Assembly (NCBI RefSeq): GCF_951230135.1 | Contig: NZ_CATNVC010000002.1 | Location: 310,001-374,000 of the forward strand | Length of the DNA: 64,000 bases | From: Butyricicoccus sp. Marseille-Q5471 | GTDB lineage: Bacteria; Bacillota; Clostridia; Oscillospirales; Butyricicoccaceae | Direction: 5' to 3' | Shown: positions 24,772 to 33,464 of the stretch, one piece after another | Layout: each line of letters opens with the position of its first letter | Numbering within the stretch: the first letter of the stretch is position 1 | Notes under the pieces: generated by a model | What the model saw: the letters and a program-made list of their open reading frames with translations, nothing else | Told to the model about the DNA's origin: nothing | The model's database searches: none | Position numbers and translations under genes: made by a program

Positions 24772-25812
24772 ATGGAACTGTATGTCTTTGACGCGAACCG
24801 CCGGCCCGCCGGCGTGGTGGAGTCCTTTGAATATCTGCGCTGGACAAGGCGGTATTCCCAGTGCGGGAGCTTTGAACTCAAGGCCATCGCCACGGCGGAA
24901 AACCTTGCCCTGCTGACGCTGGGCAGTCTTTTATGGAAAAGCGGCGGAGAGGAAGCCGGCGTGATTGAGTATGCGGAAATCTCACAGGACGAAAAAGAAC
25001 TCATCACCGTCAGCGGGCGGTTCGCCGTTTCCTACCTTGCCCGGCGCATTGTGTGGGACACGGAAATTCTAAACGGCACGCTTGCCGACTGTGTGAGGCA
25101 GCTGGTGAACAACCACCTCATCAGCCCGGGCAACACCGACCGGCAGATGGACTTCCTCGTCTACGATGGCGGCGGGCTGTCGGACCCGGTCAGCACGCAG
25201 ATTTCCTACAAAAACCTCATGGACGCGGTAACCGGTTTATGCGAAGCGGCGGACGCCGGCATCAAGGCGGTGTTCAATCCGGCAGATGGAATCTTCACCG
25301 TCACGCTGTACAAGGGCGAGCAATCGCAGGCGGTGTTCTCATGGGAATATGAGAACCTCACTTCCCAGACCTTCACGAAAAGCGCCTCGGATTATGCCAA
25401 CGTGGCGCTGATCGGCGGCGAGGGCGAAGGCGTGGAGCGTGTGTTTGCCGTGTACGGGGAGAGCGAAGGCGCCGAACGCCGGGAGGTGTTTGTGGACGCC
25501 AAAGCGCTGCGCTCCGAGGATTTTGGGGACGAATACACCGCCGCCCTGCTCTTTCAGGGGCAGAGCAAGTTAAGCGAGCTTGCGATGGCACAGTCCTTCG
25601 ACGCGTCCGTCAATCCCCACGGCAATCTGACCTACGGTACGGATTTTGACCTTGGGCAGACCGTGAAGGTGGTGTCAAAGAAATGGGGCGTGACGCTTAC
25701 CACCCGCATTACGGAGATTGAGGAAAGCTACGACGGCACCGGGCAGAGTCTGGACATCACGTTCGGCAAGGGTGTGCTCACGCTGGCTCAAAAATTAAAA
25801 CAGGAAGGGTGA
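24772..25812 (+). CDS. Tail-tip protein, ReqiPepy6 Gp37-like
   Basis: 346 residues. The opening ELYVFDANRRPAGVVESFEY and LRWTRRYSQCGSFELKA, then RFAVSYLARRIVWDTEILNG, match the siphovirus Gp37-like / tail-associated family that follows Dit and builds the tip platform. The C-terminus (DFDLGQTVKVVSKKWGVTLT) is a typical end for tail-hub proteins. No lysozyme or peptidase motif is visible. Confidence 0.82.
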   Translation: MELYVFDANRRPAGVVESFEYLRWTRRYSQCGSFELKAIATAENLALLTLGSLLWKSGGEEAGVIEYAEISQDEKELITVSGRFAVSYLARRIVWDTEILNGTLADCVRQLVNNHLISPGNTDRQMDFLVYDGGGLSDPVSTQISYKNLMDAVTGLCEAADAGIKAVFNPADGIFTVTLYKGEQSQAVFSWEYENLTSQTFTKSASDYANVALIGGEGEGVERVFAVYGESEGAERREVFVDAKALRSEDFGDEYTAALLFQGQSKLSELAMAQSFDASVNPHGNLTYGTDFDLGQTVKVVSKKWGVTLTTRITEIEESYDGTGQSLDITFGKGVLTLAQKLKQEG

Positions 25813-25816
25813 TACG

Positions 25817-26320
25817 ATGGAGAAAAGCGGATTTTTCAACAGCACAAGCGGCGACCGGATGTACGACGCCGCCGACTTCGCGGGGTATTTTTCAAAGCTG
25901 GTGTCCAACGGCATCTTTTATGCCAACGCCGACAATCTGCGCGTGACGCCGGGCGGCGGGCTGTCGGTGAATATTCTTGCCGGCAGCGCGTGGATCAACG
26001 GCTACGCCTATGAAAACACCGAAGAACGGAACCTGACGCTTGCGGCGGCGGACGGCGTGAATTCTCGCATCGACCGGGCGGTTATCCGCTGGGACGCGGT
26101 GGAACGCCAGATTTCCGCGGCGGTGCTGACGGGAACGGCGGCGGCTTCTCCCTCCGCTCCAACACTGACCCGGAGCGACAACATCTATGAGCTGGCGCTG
26201 GCCGATATCGCCGTCGCGGCGGGCGCGGTCAGCCTTGCCGCCGGGGACATCACCGACCGGCGGCTGGACACGGCCCTTTGCGGCACGGTCAATTCGCTGA
26301 TTACGGCGGTCTATGAATGA
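25817..26320 (+). CDS. Tail-tip/baseplate accessory protein
   Basis: 167 residues. FFNSTSGDRMYDAADFAGYF and LRVTPGGGLSVNILAGSAWI, then YELALADIAVAAGAVSL and ITDRRLD match small baseplate or receptor-binding N-terminal proteins in Gram-positive siphophages. The exact role is uncertain. It is 4 bp from the previous gene. Confidence 0.75.
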   Translation: MEKSGFFNSTSGDRMYDAADFAGYFSKLVSNGIFYANADNLRVTPGGGLSVNILAGSAWINGYAYENTEERNLTLAAADGVNSRIDRAVIRWDAVERQISAAVLTGTAAASPSAPTLTRSDNIYELALADIAVAAGAVSLAAGDITDRRLDTALCGTVNSLITAVYE

Positions 26321-26336
26321 AGGCGGGTGATTTACA

Positions 26337-28040
26337 GTGGCGGATATCAACGGCGTAACCCTGAACGCGGGCAGCGGCCCCACGGTTCACTACACCATCA
26401 CCTATACGAAAAGCCGGCCGAACAACAGCCAGATGACCTACCATTTTACGATTGCGGCGGCGCTGGCCTCCTCCGGTTCCTACATTCACAGCGGCTACGC
26501 GCTGCTCTGCACCGTCACCGTCAACGGCTCGTCCGGGCAGGTGCGCATCAAGGCCCCTGACAACGACAACTGGGACGGCACCGCGCCCCGCTACCGTTAT
26601 GTGACGGTGACCTGCACCTCGACAAGCGGAAACGCGGCGCAGGGCGTGCGCTTCCGGGTGGTGTCGGACGGACGGCTTACCTTGAATTCCGGCGTGATTG
26701 ACAACTCCTCCTACACCGTGACCAGCTCCGCGCTTCTGACCACCGCCTGCGGCGCGCCGTCCGCCTGTTCGGTTTCCCCGACGGTGGCGGAAGGCAGTGC
26801 CGCGCTTTCGTGGAGCGGCGCGTCCGGCGGGACGAACAACGCCGTCACCGGCTTTGAAATCCAGTACAGCGATTCCGCCAACAATGTCGACTGGGGCGGC
26901 TGGACGGCGCTGAGCACCGTTTCTTCCTCCTCCGCCTCGGGAAGTTTGTCGGTCGCGCCGCCCGCCGCGCGGGGAACTTACCGCCGGTTCCGGGTGCGCA
27001 CGCAGGGCTCCGCCGGCTCCGGCTACTATTCGGGCTGGAAGGTGTCCACGAATTCCGTAAGGAAGAACACGCCGCCCCAGCCCGCGACAACCCTGACGGC
27101 GACTCCGTCAGTTTACAGCGCAGGCCCCATCACGCTGACATGGAGCGGCGCGTCGGGTGGAACCAGCCCCATAAAGGGCTACATGCTGGCAATCCGCACC
27201 TCGACGGACGGCTCCACCTGGACGGCGTGGAACGTGCTGGAGACCTTCGACCTGTCCGCCTCCGGCGGAAGCCGAACCGTCCCGGCTTCAGATGTTCCGG
27301 GCACCTACACCAAATACGGCCTGTGGACCATCGACGCGCTGGACGTGTATTCCAGCGAGCAGGTGTCCAACGCCATTCTCTGCGTGGCGGCCGCCTGCGA
27401 CGAGCCGGCAATCGCAGCGCCGAAAAACGGCGCCTCCACCTACAACCCGAATCCCCGCGTGCTGCTGACCACCGGCGCGCAGCCCTCCGAACAGGTGGCG
27501 CAGGTGAGAATCGGCGCGGGAGACTGGCAGGACGGCGTGAACAATCCGTCCCTGTTTTCTCCCAGCGGTACGGTCGGCGGCGGTGCGGCGGTGATGTTCA
27601 AGGCCGAAACGCAGTCGGCGGGGGCAAAAACGCTTGCGGTGCGGTGCGTCAATCCCGACTTTGAAGCGCCCAGCGCGGAGATTTCCCATTCGTTCACGGT
27701 GCTGGCGTCTCCGTTTGAGGAGATTGCGGCCAATGAAACCAAGGTGAAAGCAAGCCACATCACGGCGCTCCGCACCGCCGTCAACACCGTGCGAAACTAC
27801 TACGGTCTTGCGCCGGGTTCGTGGAGTGAGGAGATCACGGCGGGCAGAACGGAAGTGAAAAACTGGCCGCTTCACATTCTGGAAATCCGCGCCGCTGTGG
27901 AGCCGGTGATTGCGGCCATCAATCAGTACAGCACCGACTCTGGCTTTGCCGTTCCGGAACCGGACTGGGAGGAGCTCGGCACGGGCAGGCCGCGGGCGGC
28001 GGTGATGAACCAGCTTGCCGAACTGATTCTGTCACTGTAA
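26337..28040 (+). CDS. Tail protein with fibronectin type III-like repeats
   Basis: 567 residues. Two similar segments, each with the sequence LSWSGASGGT or LTWSGASGGT about 155 residues apart and followed by a Trp-rich strand, look like FN3 domains. The end (EIAANETKVKASHITALRTA, then YYGLAPGSW) is a helical region. It is probably a tail fibre that binds the cell surface or glycans. The GTG start at 26,337 has AGGCGGGTG upstream. Confidence 0.8.
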   Translation: MADINGVTLNAGSGPTVHYTITYTKSRPNNSQMTYHFTIAAALASSGSYIHSGYALLCTVTVNGSSGQVRIKAPDNDNWDGTAPRYRYVTVTCTSTSGNAAQGVRFRVVSDGRLTLNSGVIDNSSYTVTSSALLTTACGAPSACSVSPTVAEGSAALSWSGASGGTNNAVTGFEIQYSDSANNVDWGGWTALSTVSSSSASGSLSVAPPAARGTYRRFRVRTQGSAGSGYYSGWKVSTNSVRKNTPPQPATTLTATPSVYSAGPITLTWSGASGGTSPIKGYMLAIRTSTDGSTWTAWNVLETFDLSASGGSRTVPASDVPGTYTKYGLWTIDALDVYSSEQVSNAILCVAAACDEPAIAAPKNGASTYNPNPRVLLTTGAQPSEQVAQVRIGAGDWQDGVNNPSLFSPSGTVGGGAAVMFKAETQSAGAKTLAVRCVNPDFEAPSAEISHSFTVLASPFEEIAANETKVKASHITALRTAVNTVRNYYGLAPGSWSEEITAGRTEVKNWPLHILEIRAAVEPVIAAINQYSTDSGFAVPEPDWEELGTGRPRAAVMNQLAELILSL

Positions 28041-28055
28041 CGACCACAAATGCAA

Positions 28056-28086
28056 GCGTTTCCGCTTTGCGCGGGAGCGCTTTTTT
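28056..28086 (+). terminator. Terminator after tail genes
   Basis: GCGTTTCCGC (28,056) pairs with GCGGGAGCGC (28,071-28,080), two G-U pairs included, followed by six T. Confidence 0.8.
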
Positions 28087-28117
28087 CATACACAAAATCA
28101 AAACAGGAGGTATCGAT

Positions 28118-28531
28118 ATGAAGGAAATCTGGGTTTGGATTCAGGCCGCGCTGGCCGCTTTCGGCGGTGCGCTCGGCTGGTTCCTCGGCGGGTGGGACGG
28201 CTTTCTCTACGCGCTGCTGGCGTTTGTCGTCCTCGACTATCTGACGGGCGTGCTGTGCGCGGTTGCCGACAAACAGCTCTCCAGCGAAATCGGCTTCAAG
28301 GGCATCTCCCGTAAGGTGCTGATCTTTGCGCTGGTGGGCGTTGGAAATATCATCGACAGCCAGGTGCTGGGCGACGGCGGCGCGGTGCGCACGGCGGTCA
28401 TCTTTTTCTATCTGTCCAACGAGGGTGTGAGCATACTCGAAAACGCGGGGCATCTGGGACTTCCCATCCCCGAAAAACTGAAGGCGGTTCTGGAACAGCT
28501 CCACGACCGCGGCGACGAGGAGGACAAATGA
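28118..28531 (+). CDS. Phage holin
   Basis: 137 residues with hydrophobic segments (ALAAFGGALGWFLGGW, FLYALLAFVVLDYLTGVLCA, LIFALVGVGNIIDSQ) and a charged tail (EQLHDRGDEEDK). The DYLTG and KGISRKV motifs are those of the phi-LC3/TcdE type holin family. It makes membrane lesions that release the amidase encoded next. The ATG at 28,118 has AGGAGG upstream. Confidence 0.9.
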   Translation: MKEIWVWIQAALAAFGGALGWFLGGWDGFLYALLAFVVLDYLTGVLCAVADKQLSSEIGFKGISRKVLIFALVGVGNIIDSQVLGDGGAVRTAVIFFYLSNEGVSILENAGHLGLPIPEKLKAVLEQLHDRGDEEDK

Positions 28532-28532
28532 C

Positions 28533-29258
28533 ATGAATCTGCACAAACTGCTTCTGACCAACAACGCCTGTTACAAGACGGGCAAAACCATCACGCCCCG
28601 TGGCATTATGGTGCATTCCACCGGGGCGAACAACCCCAATCTCAAGCGCTATGTGGGACCGGACGACGGCCTGCTCGGCAAAAACCAATACAACAACCAT
28701 TGGAACACCGACAAGCCGGGCGGGAGACAGGTCTGCCCGCACGCCTTCATCGGGAAACTGGCGGACGGCACGATCGCCGCTTACCAGACGCTGCCGTGGA
28801 ACATGCGCGGCTGGCACTGCGGGAGCGGCGCCCAAGGCTCCGGCAACGACACGCATATTTCCTTTGAAATCTGCGAAGATAATCTGACCGACGCGGCATA
28901 TTTCAACGCGGTCTACAAGGAAGCCGTGGAACTGTGCGCTTACCTTTGTAAGCAGTACGGCATCCGCCCGGAGCGGCCGTATCTCATCTGCCACAGCGAG
29001 GGGCATGAACTGGGCATCGCCAGCAACCACGGCGACGTGATGCACTGGTTCCCCAAGCACGGCAAAAGCATGGATACCTTCCGCGCGGAGGTCAAAGCTG
29101 GGTTGGCGGCAGCGGAAACGACTGCCGAATCTGACACGCAGAAGAAATATTACCGTGTGCAGGTCGGCGCGTATTCCGTCAAGTCGAATGCTGATGCCAT
29201 GCTCAAAAAAGTCAAGGCTGCTGGATTCACCGATGCATTCATCAAGTACAGCGAATAA
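28533..29258 (+). CDS. N-acetylmuramoyl-L-alanine amidase (endolysin) with SPOR domain
   Basis: 241 residues. Residues 1-185 are an Amidase_2 / PGRP-type zinc amidase: GIMVHSTG (H28 is a probable zinc ligand), NNHWNTDKPGG and ICHSEGHELGIASNHGDV. Residues ~203-241 form a SPOR domain (YYRVQVGAYSVKSNADAMLK) that binds denuded glycan strands. It cuts the peptide stem from peptidoglycan at lysis. It follows the holin by one base. Confidence 0.92.
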   Translation: MNLHKLLLTNNACYKTGKTITPRGIMVHSTGANNPNLKRYVGPDDGLLGKNQYNNHWNTDKPGGRQVCPHAFIGKLADGTIAAYQTLPWNMRGWHCGSGAQGSGNDTHISFEICEDNLTDAAYFNAVYKEAVELCAYLCKQYGIRPERPYLICHSEGHELGIASNHGDVMHWFPKHGKSMDTFRAEVKAGLAAAETTAESDTQKKYYRVQVGAYSVKSNADAMLKKVKAAGFTDAFIKYSE

Positions 29259-29321
29259 AGGATAGTCCGTTTCCCGACACAAATTCATAAACCACAGGTC
29301 AAGAAGTTGACATACAGTCAC

Positions 29322-29361
29322 AGCCCGTCGAGGATTTTTTCTTCGGCGGGCTTCTTTTTTT
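29322..29361 (+). terminator. Terminator after lysis genes
   Basis: AGCCCGTCGA (29,322) pairs with TCGGCGGGCT (29,343-29,352), followed by TCTTTTTTT. It ends the late operon. Confidence 0.8.
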
Positions 29362-29400
29362 CGTCAAAGCGGCCTCTTCATGTCCAGCGAGTTTTGAGGA
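29360..29400 (+). repeat. Structured leader element, copy B
   Basis: TTCGTCAAA (29,360-29,368), then CCTC (29,373) and GAGG (29,396) around the conserved loop TGTCCAGCGAGT (29,381-29,392). It is the second copy of the 386-430 element. The stem is shorter here. A further CTCC/GGAG pair can cover the ribosome site of the next gene. Confidence 0.5.
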
Positions 29401-29428
29401 AGGGCTCCTCAGAACGGAGGACAAGGCT

Positions 29429-29824
29429 ATGACGACCGATCAGAAAAACCAGATTTACGAAATGCGGCAGCGAGGCTGTACCTACGCGAGCATTGCGGAG
29501 ATGCTGTCAATTTCGGAAAACACGATAAAGACTTACTGTCGCCGGACTCGGCTTACCGAAGATTCTGCAAAAGCAGTGCTTGTTTGCAAACAGTGCGGTA
29601 AGCCCATCAAGGTGAAGGATAAACACAGAGCACGGCAATTCTGTTCTGACCAGTGCCGCGCGGCATGGTGGTATGCCAACCGTGGCAGTAAGTCCCGAAC
29701 ACAATACCACCTGATCTGTGCGAACTGTGGTCAGTCCTTTGTGAGCATCGGGAGCAAGGCGCGAAAATATTGCTCCCACCAGTGCTATATCGCCGCACGG
29801 TTCGGAGGTGGCAGCCGTGAATGA
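29429..29824 (+). CDS. HTH plus zinc-finger regulatory protein near recombinases
   Basis: 131 residues. Residues 1-40 form a helix-turn-helix resembling sigma/LuxR types (YASIAEMLSISENTIKTYCR). Two zinc knuckles follow: CKQCGKP...CSDQC (about 52-78) and CANCGQS...CSHQC (about 97-122). It may control the recombinases or be a recombination directionality factor; neither is proven. It overlaps the SHOCT gene by 8 bp. Confidence 0.75.
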   Translation: MTTDQKNQIYEMRQRGCTYASIAEMLSISENTIKTYCRRTRLTEDSAKAVLVCKQCGKPIKVKDKHRARQFCSDQCRAAWWYANRGSKSRTQYHLICANCGQSFVSIGSKARKYCSHQCYIAARFGGGSRE

Positions 29825-30041
29825 TTGTATTCTTGGCTACAAATCCGCTATGGTGCAGGCGCGTCGGATGCTGTCGGAGGGTATTATCACCGAGGCTGAA
29901 TACGCCATAATTGATACAATGATGGCTGAGAAATATGGCTTATCCTCGTGTAGTTTATTCCGGGATAATGACTTGCTATATAGTAGTATCAGAGGTAATA
30001 TGTCACACTACGAGGGGGTGACAATATGCCAAAAACAATAA
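29817..30041 (+). CDS. SHOCT-domain small protein
   Basis: 74 residues. The central RRMLSEGIITEAEYAIIDTM is a SHOCT-like short helical motif that often follows or precedes recombinases in Firmicutes elements. The start GTG 29,817 has GGAGGTGGC upstream. It overlaps the recombinase by 16 bp. It is likely an accessory factor, but no function is known. Confidence 0.75.
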   Translation: MNDCILGYKSAMVQARRMLSEGIITEAEYAIIDTMMAEKYGLSSCSLFRDNDLLYSSIRGNMSHYEGVTICQKQ

Positions 30042-31330
30042 AAAAGGTAGCCCATCCGCTGAAGCTGGAACGGAAAAAGCGAGTTGCTGCCTACGCCCGC
30101 GTGTCCAGCGGTAAGGACGCGATGCTGCACTCGCTCTCATCGCAGGTCGCGTATTACAGCTCACTGATACAGAAGCACGGCGATTGGGAATATGCCGGTG
30201 TATACGCTGACGAGGCGATGACCGGCACCAAGGAATACCGCGATGAGTTTCAAAGGCTGCTTGCCGACTGCCGCGCCGAACGTATTGATCTGATACTTAC
30301 CAAGTCCATCTCCCGCTTCGCTCGAAACACAGTCACTCTGCTGGAAACTGTGCGAGAGCTGAAACTGCTGGAAGTGGACGTTTTTTTTGAAGAACAGAAC
30401 ATCCACACGATGGGCGCCGAGGGGGAATTGATGATGACCATTCTGGCATCCTACGCGCAAGAAGAAAGTCTATCAGCAAGCGAAAATCAAAAATGGCGCA
30501 TCAAGCGTAACTTCGAAGCTGGAAAACCGTGGGATTGCACGATACTCGGATACCGGGCAAAGGACGGTGTTTTTGAGATTGTGCCCGAAGAAGCCGAAAC
30601 GGTACGGTTGGTGTTCAAATGGTATCTCCAAGGGCTCGGCAGACAGGCAATCGCCAACAGGCTCAATGAGTTGGGCGTTCCCACGCGTTTTGAAAGAACA
30701 TGGCACCAAGATACCATCAGCAAGATGCTGCGAAACGAAAAATACGCTGGCGACCTGCTTTTACAGAAGACCTTCCGCACCGACCATCTGACAAAGCAAA
30801 CACGGATTAACCACGGAGAGCTTCCCATGTACCACGTTCAGGATGCTCATGAGCCTATCATCGACCGTGTGACCTTTGATGCGGTACAGCAGGAGCTTAT
30901 CAGACGGGCGGACAGCATTAAGATTAAACCTGGCACGACCACAGCCTTCACTGGCAAGATACGTTGCGGTCTCTGCGGGAAAAACTACCGCCGCAAGACC
31001 ACACCCACCTGTATTACTTGGGTCTGTTCCACTTATAACACTAAAGGCAAAAAACACTGTGCTTCTAAGCAGATACCAGAGAACACGCTCAAAGCCGTTA
31101 CTACCGAAGTGCTCGGCTGCAACTCCTTTAACGAGAACATATTTACTGAGCGCATTGCCTTTGTAACCGCATTGCCGGACAACGTTCTGGAGTTCACTTT
31201 CACTGATGGACATAGCGAGAAAGCCACATGGCAAGACCGCTCACGATCTGAGAGCTGGACAGCGGAAATGCGGCAAGCGGCAGCAGAGAAAACGAGGAAA
31301 AGGAGTGAAAAGAAATGTCAAAAGCAATAA
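30026..31330 (+). CDS. Large serine recombinase 1 (short form)
   Basis: Site-specific recombinase. The N-terminal resolvase domain has YARVSSGKD with nucleophile S27, then KSISRFARNTV. The Recombinase domain has KWYLQGLGRQAIANRLNELG, and a zinc ribbon follows: CGLCG ... CSTYNTKGKKHC. 434 residues; the long coiled-coil that follows the zinc ribbon in typical integrases is missing or very short. It overlaps the second recombinase by 16 bp, so the two are probably made together. Confidence 0.92.
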   Translation: MPKTIKKVAHPLKLERKKRVAAYARVSSGKDAMLHSLSSQVAYYSSLIQKHGDWEYAGVYADEAMTGTKEYRDEFQRLLADCRAERIDLILTKSISRFARNTVTLLETVRELKLLEVDVFFEEQNIHTMGAEGELMMTILASYAQEESLSASENQKWRIKRNFEAGKPWDCTILGYRAKDGVFEIVPEEAETVRLVFKWYLQGLGRQAIANRLNELGVPTRFERTWHQDTISKMLRNEKYAGDLLLQKTFRTDHLTKQTRINHGELPMYHVQDAHEPIIDRVTFDAVQQELIRRADSIKIKPGTTTAFTGKIRCGLCGKNYRRKTTPTCITWVCSTYNTKGKKHCASKQIPENTLKAVTTEVLGCNSFNENIFTERIAFVTALPDNVLEFTFTDGHSEKATWQDRSRSESWTAEMRQAAAEKTRKRSEKKCQKQ

Positions 31331-32898
31331 CGGTGATACCTGCCACCAAGAACCGATTTACGGCTCTGCCGACGGCCTCAGTGGCAAGACGCACGGTGGC
31401 TGGCTACGCCCGCGTATCCACCGACAGCGAAGAACAGCAGACCAGCTACGAGGCACAGGTTGACTATTACACCCACTATATCCAATCCCGCGAGGACTGG
31501 CAGTTTGTCGGGGTCTATACCGACGAGGGGATTTCGGCGACTAATACCAAGCACCGCGACGGCTTCAAGCAGATGGTTAAGGACGCGCTTGCCGGTAAGA
31601 TTGACCTCATCGTCACGAAATCGGTCAGCCGTTTCGCACGTAACACAGTGGACAGTCTCACGACGGTTCGCAAGCTCAAGGAACACGGCACGGAGATCTA
31701 TTTTGAGAAGGAGAACATTTTCACCTTCGACAGCAAGGGTGAGCTGCTCATTACGATAATGAGTTCACTTGCGCAAGAGGAAAGCCGGAGCATATCGGAG
31801 AACGTCACATGGGGACAACGGAAGCGGTTTGCTGATGGTAAGGTCAGTATGCCGTACAAACAGTTCCTCGGCTATGAAAAAGGAGAGGACGGTACACCCG
31901 TGATAAACGAAGAAGAAGCCGCAATCGTCCGGCTCATCTACAAACTTTTCCTTGAGGGCAAGACGCCCGCCGGTATCTGCCGGTATTTGGAGCAACAAGG
32001 TATTCCGACGCCGTCCGGCAAGCAGAAATGGAGCCAGACAACGGTTGACAGTATGCTCTCAAACGAAAAATACAAGGGCGACGCGCTCCTGCAGAAGAAG
32101 TTCACGACTGATTTTCTGACGAAAAAGATGAAGGTCAACGAGGGCGAGGTGCCGCAGTATTACGTGGAACACAGCCATGACGCTATTATTGAGCCACTGG
32201 AATGGGACATGGTGCAGGCGGAGATTGCGCGGCGCAGGTCGCTTGGCAGAGCCTACAGTGGCAACAGCGTGTTCTCATCGAAGCTGGTATGCGGTGATTG
32301 CGGAGGGTTCTTCGGTCAAAAAGTGTGGCACTCCAACGACCCATACCGCAAGGTGATATGGCGGTGCAACAGCAAGTTCAAGGGCGAGATGAAATGCACA
32401 ACGCCGCATCTGGACACGGAAACCATCCAGCGGAAGTTCCTGATAGCTTATAACCGGCTGATGGCAGACCGCGAGAGTGTTATCTCCGACTGCGCTTCGA
32501 TGCGGCGAGTGCTTTCTGACACCTCGGCGCTGGACGCAGAGCTGGAAAGCCTAAACGAGGAAATTACGGTTGTGGCGGAGCTGGTCAAAGCCTGTGTCAG
32601 GGAAAATGCTTCTACGGTACAATCGCAGGAGGAATACGCCAAGAAGTACAACGGGCTGCTTAACCGCTACGAGAAAGCGACGGCACGGCTTGCGGAGGTG
32701 ACTGCCGAGAAAAAGCGAAAGCATGACCAAGACCGTGAGCTCCGGTTGTTCATCGAGGCACTAAAGAAACAGCCACTCGTCCTCGATGAATGGGACGAAA
32801 GGCTGTGGATTGCGATAGTTGACCGAGCGACGGTGTACTGCGATGGCAAAATCGTGTTCACATTCAAAAGTGGCAGCGAGATTGAGGTGGAGCGTTAA
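31315..32898 (+). CDS. Large serine recombinase 2 (full-length)
   Basis: 527 residues. Catalytic domain YARVSTDSEEQQ with nucleophile S35, then KSVSRFARNTV; Recombinase domain (KLFLEGKTPAGICRYLEQQG); zinc ribbon CGDCGGFFGQ ... KCTTPHL; then a coiled coil (about 405-490, LDAELESLNEEITVVAELVK). This full-length form is probably the integrase that inserts and excises the element, perhaps with its shorter partner. Its stop is 282 bp from the tRNA gene. Confidence 0.93.
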   Translation: MSKAITVIPATKNRFTALPTASVARRTVAGYARVSTDSEEQQTSYEAQVDYYTHYIQSREDWQFVGVYTDEGISATNTKHRDGFKQMVKDALAGKIDLIVTKSVSRFARNTVDSLTTVRKLKEHGTEIYFEKENIFTFDSKGELLITIMSSLAQEESRSISENVTWGQRKRFADGKVSMPYKQFLGYEKGEDGTPVINEEEAAIVRLIYKLFLEGKTPAGICRYLEQQGIPTPSGKQKWSQTTVDSMLSNEKYKGDALLQKKFTTDFLTKKMKVNEGEVPQYYVEHSHDAIIEPLEWDMVQAEIARRRSLGRAYSGNSVFSSKLVCGDCGGFFGQKVWHSNDPYRKVIWRCNSKFKGEMKCTTPHLDTETIQRKFLIAYNRLMADRESVISDCASMRRVLSDTSALDAELESLNEEITVVAELVKACVRENASTVQSQEEYAKKYNGLLNRYEKATARLAEVTAEKKRKHDQDRELRLFIEALKKQPLVLDEWDERLWIAIVDRATVYCDGKIVFTFKSGSEIEVER

Positions 32899-33180
32899 GT
32901 TCTCCGCCTCTTTTTATCGGGATAACTAAGCGTAAGCGCGGGTATGAAACTATTTTTGAGTAGAAATGAAACCCCACGAAAAAAGTGAAACTATTTCGAG
33001 CAATCGAAAGCATAGGTGCGGGGATGGCTTTGATTCGGTCGAAAACGCAGCTTTTCAAAGGTAGACTGTCTGCGTTTAGAACCCCACAAAACGCAAAAAA
33101 AACCGTAAACACAGGCTTTTCAGACTTAAAATAAGAACGCTAATGTTGACACTTACCGTATCAATATTAGCGTTCTTATA
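32899..33180 (+). other. Right-end gap of the element (candidate attR region)
   Basis: No gene. TGAAACTATTT-GAG occurs at 32,945 and again at 32,986-33,000, and GAACCCCAC occurs near 32,968 (as GAAACCCCAC) and 33,080. Such repeats beside integrase genes can be recombinase-binding sites. The crossover point cannot be placed without the left end. The terminator at 33,133 ends the gap. Confidence 0.45.
33133..33177. terminator. Bidirectional terminator before tRNA-Pro
   Basis: AAGAACGCTAAT (33,133) pairs perfectly with ATTAGCGTTCTT (33,166-33,177), with an inner TTGA/TCAA pair. Ends in AT-rich DNA on both sides. Confidence 0.75.
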
Positions 33181-33256
33181 TGGTCCGAGTGACAGGATTC
33201 GAACCTGCGGCATCCTGCTCCCAAAGCAGGCGCGCTACCAACTGCGCTACACCCGG
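33181..33256 (-). tRNA. tRNA-Pro (anticodon TGG)
   Basis: Read on the minus strand the 76-nt gene starts CCGGGTGTAGCGCAGTTGG and ends with encoded CCA. The acceptor stem (CCGGGTG with CACTCGG, one G-U) and the anticodon stem CCTGC/GCAGG enclose loop TTTGGGA, anticodon TGG. The T loop is GGTTCGAATCC. The element lies next to it, but serine recombinases do not usually use tRNA genes, so it may only be a neighbour. Confidence 0.97.
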
Positions 33257-33400
33257 TTATTTGCAATTCTTATCTTTTTCTCTGTCCGAAAGCCATGGCT
33301 TCCCGCAGAAGACTTCTATCGATAAGTATAGCAAACTTTGAATAGCGGTGTCAAGCTATAAAATCAATCTCCTCACCCGTAATGCAGTGCAATCATCAGA

Positions 33401-33446
33401 AAGAGCATATCGTCTCTGCTGTGCGGCAGGCGATATGCCCTTTTTG
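33401..33446. terminator. Terminator downstream of trxB
   Basis: GCATATCG (33,405) pairs with CGATATGC (33,431-33,438), with extended A/T pairs. T-runs lie on both sides in the respective directions, so it may end the trxB operon. Confidence 0.7.
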
Positions 33447-33464
33447 ATTGCTCTTCCAGCTGCA

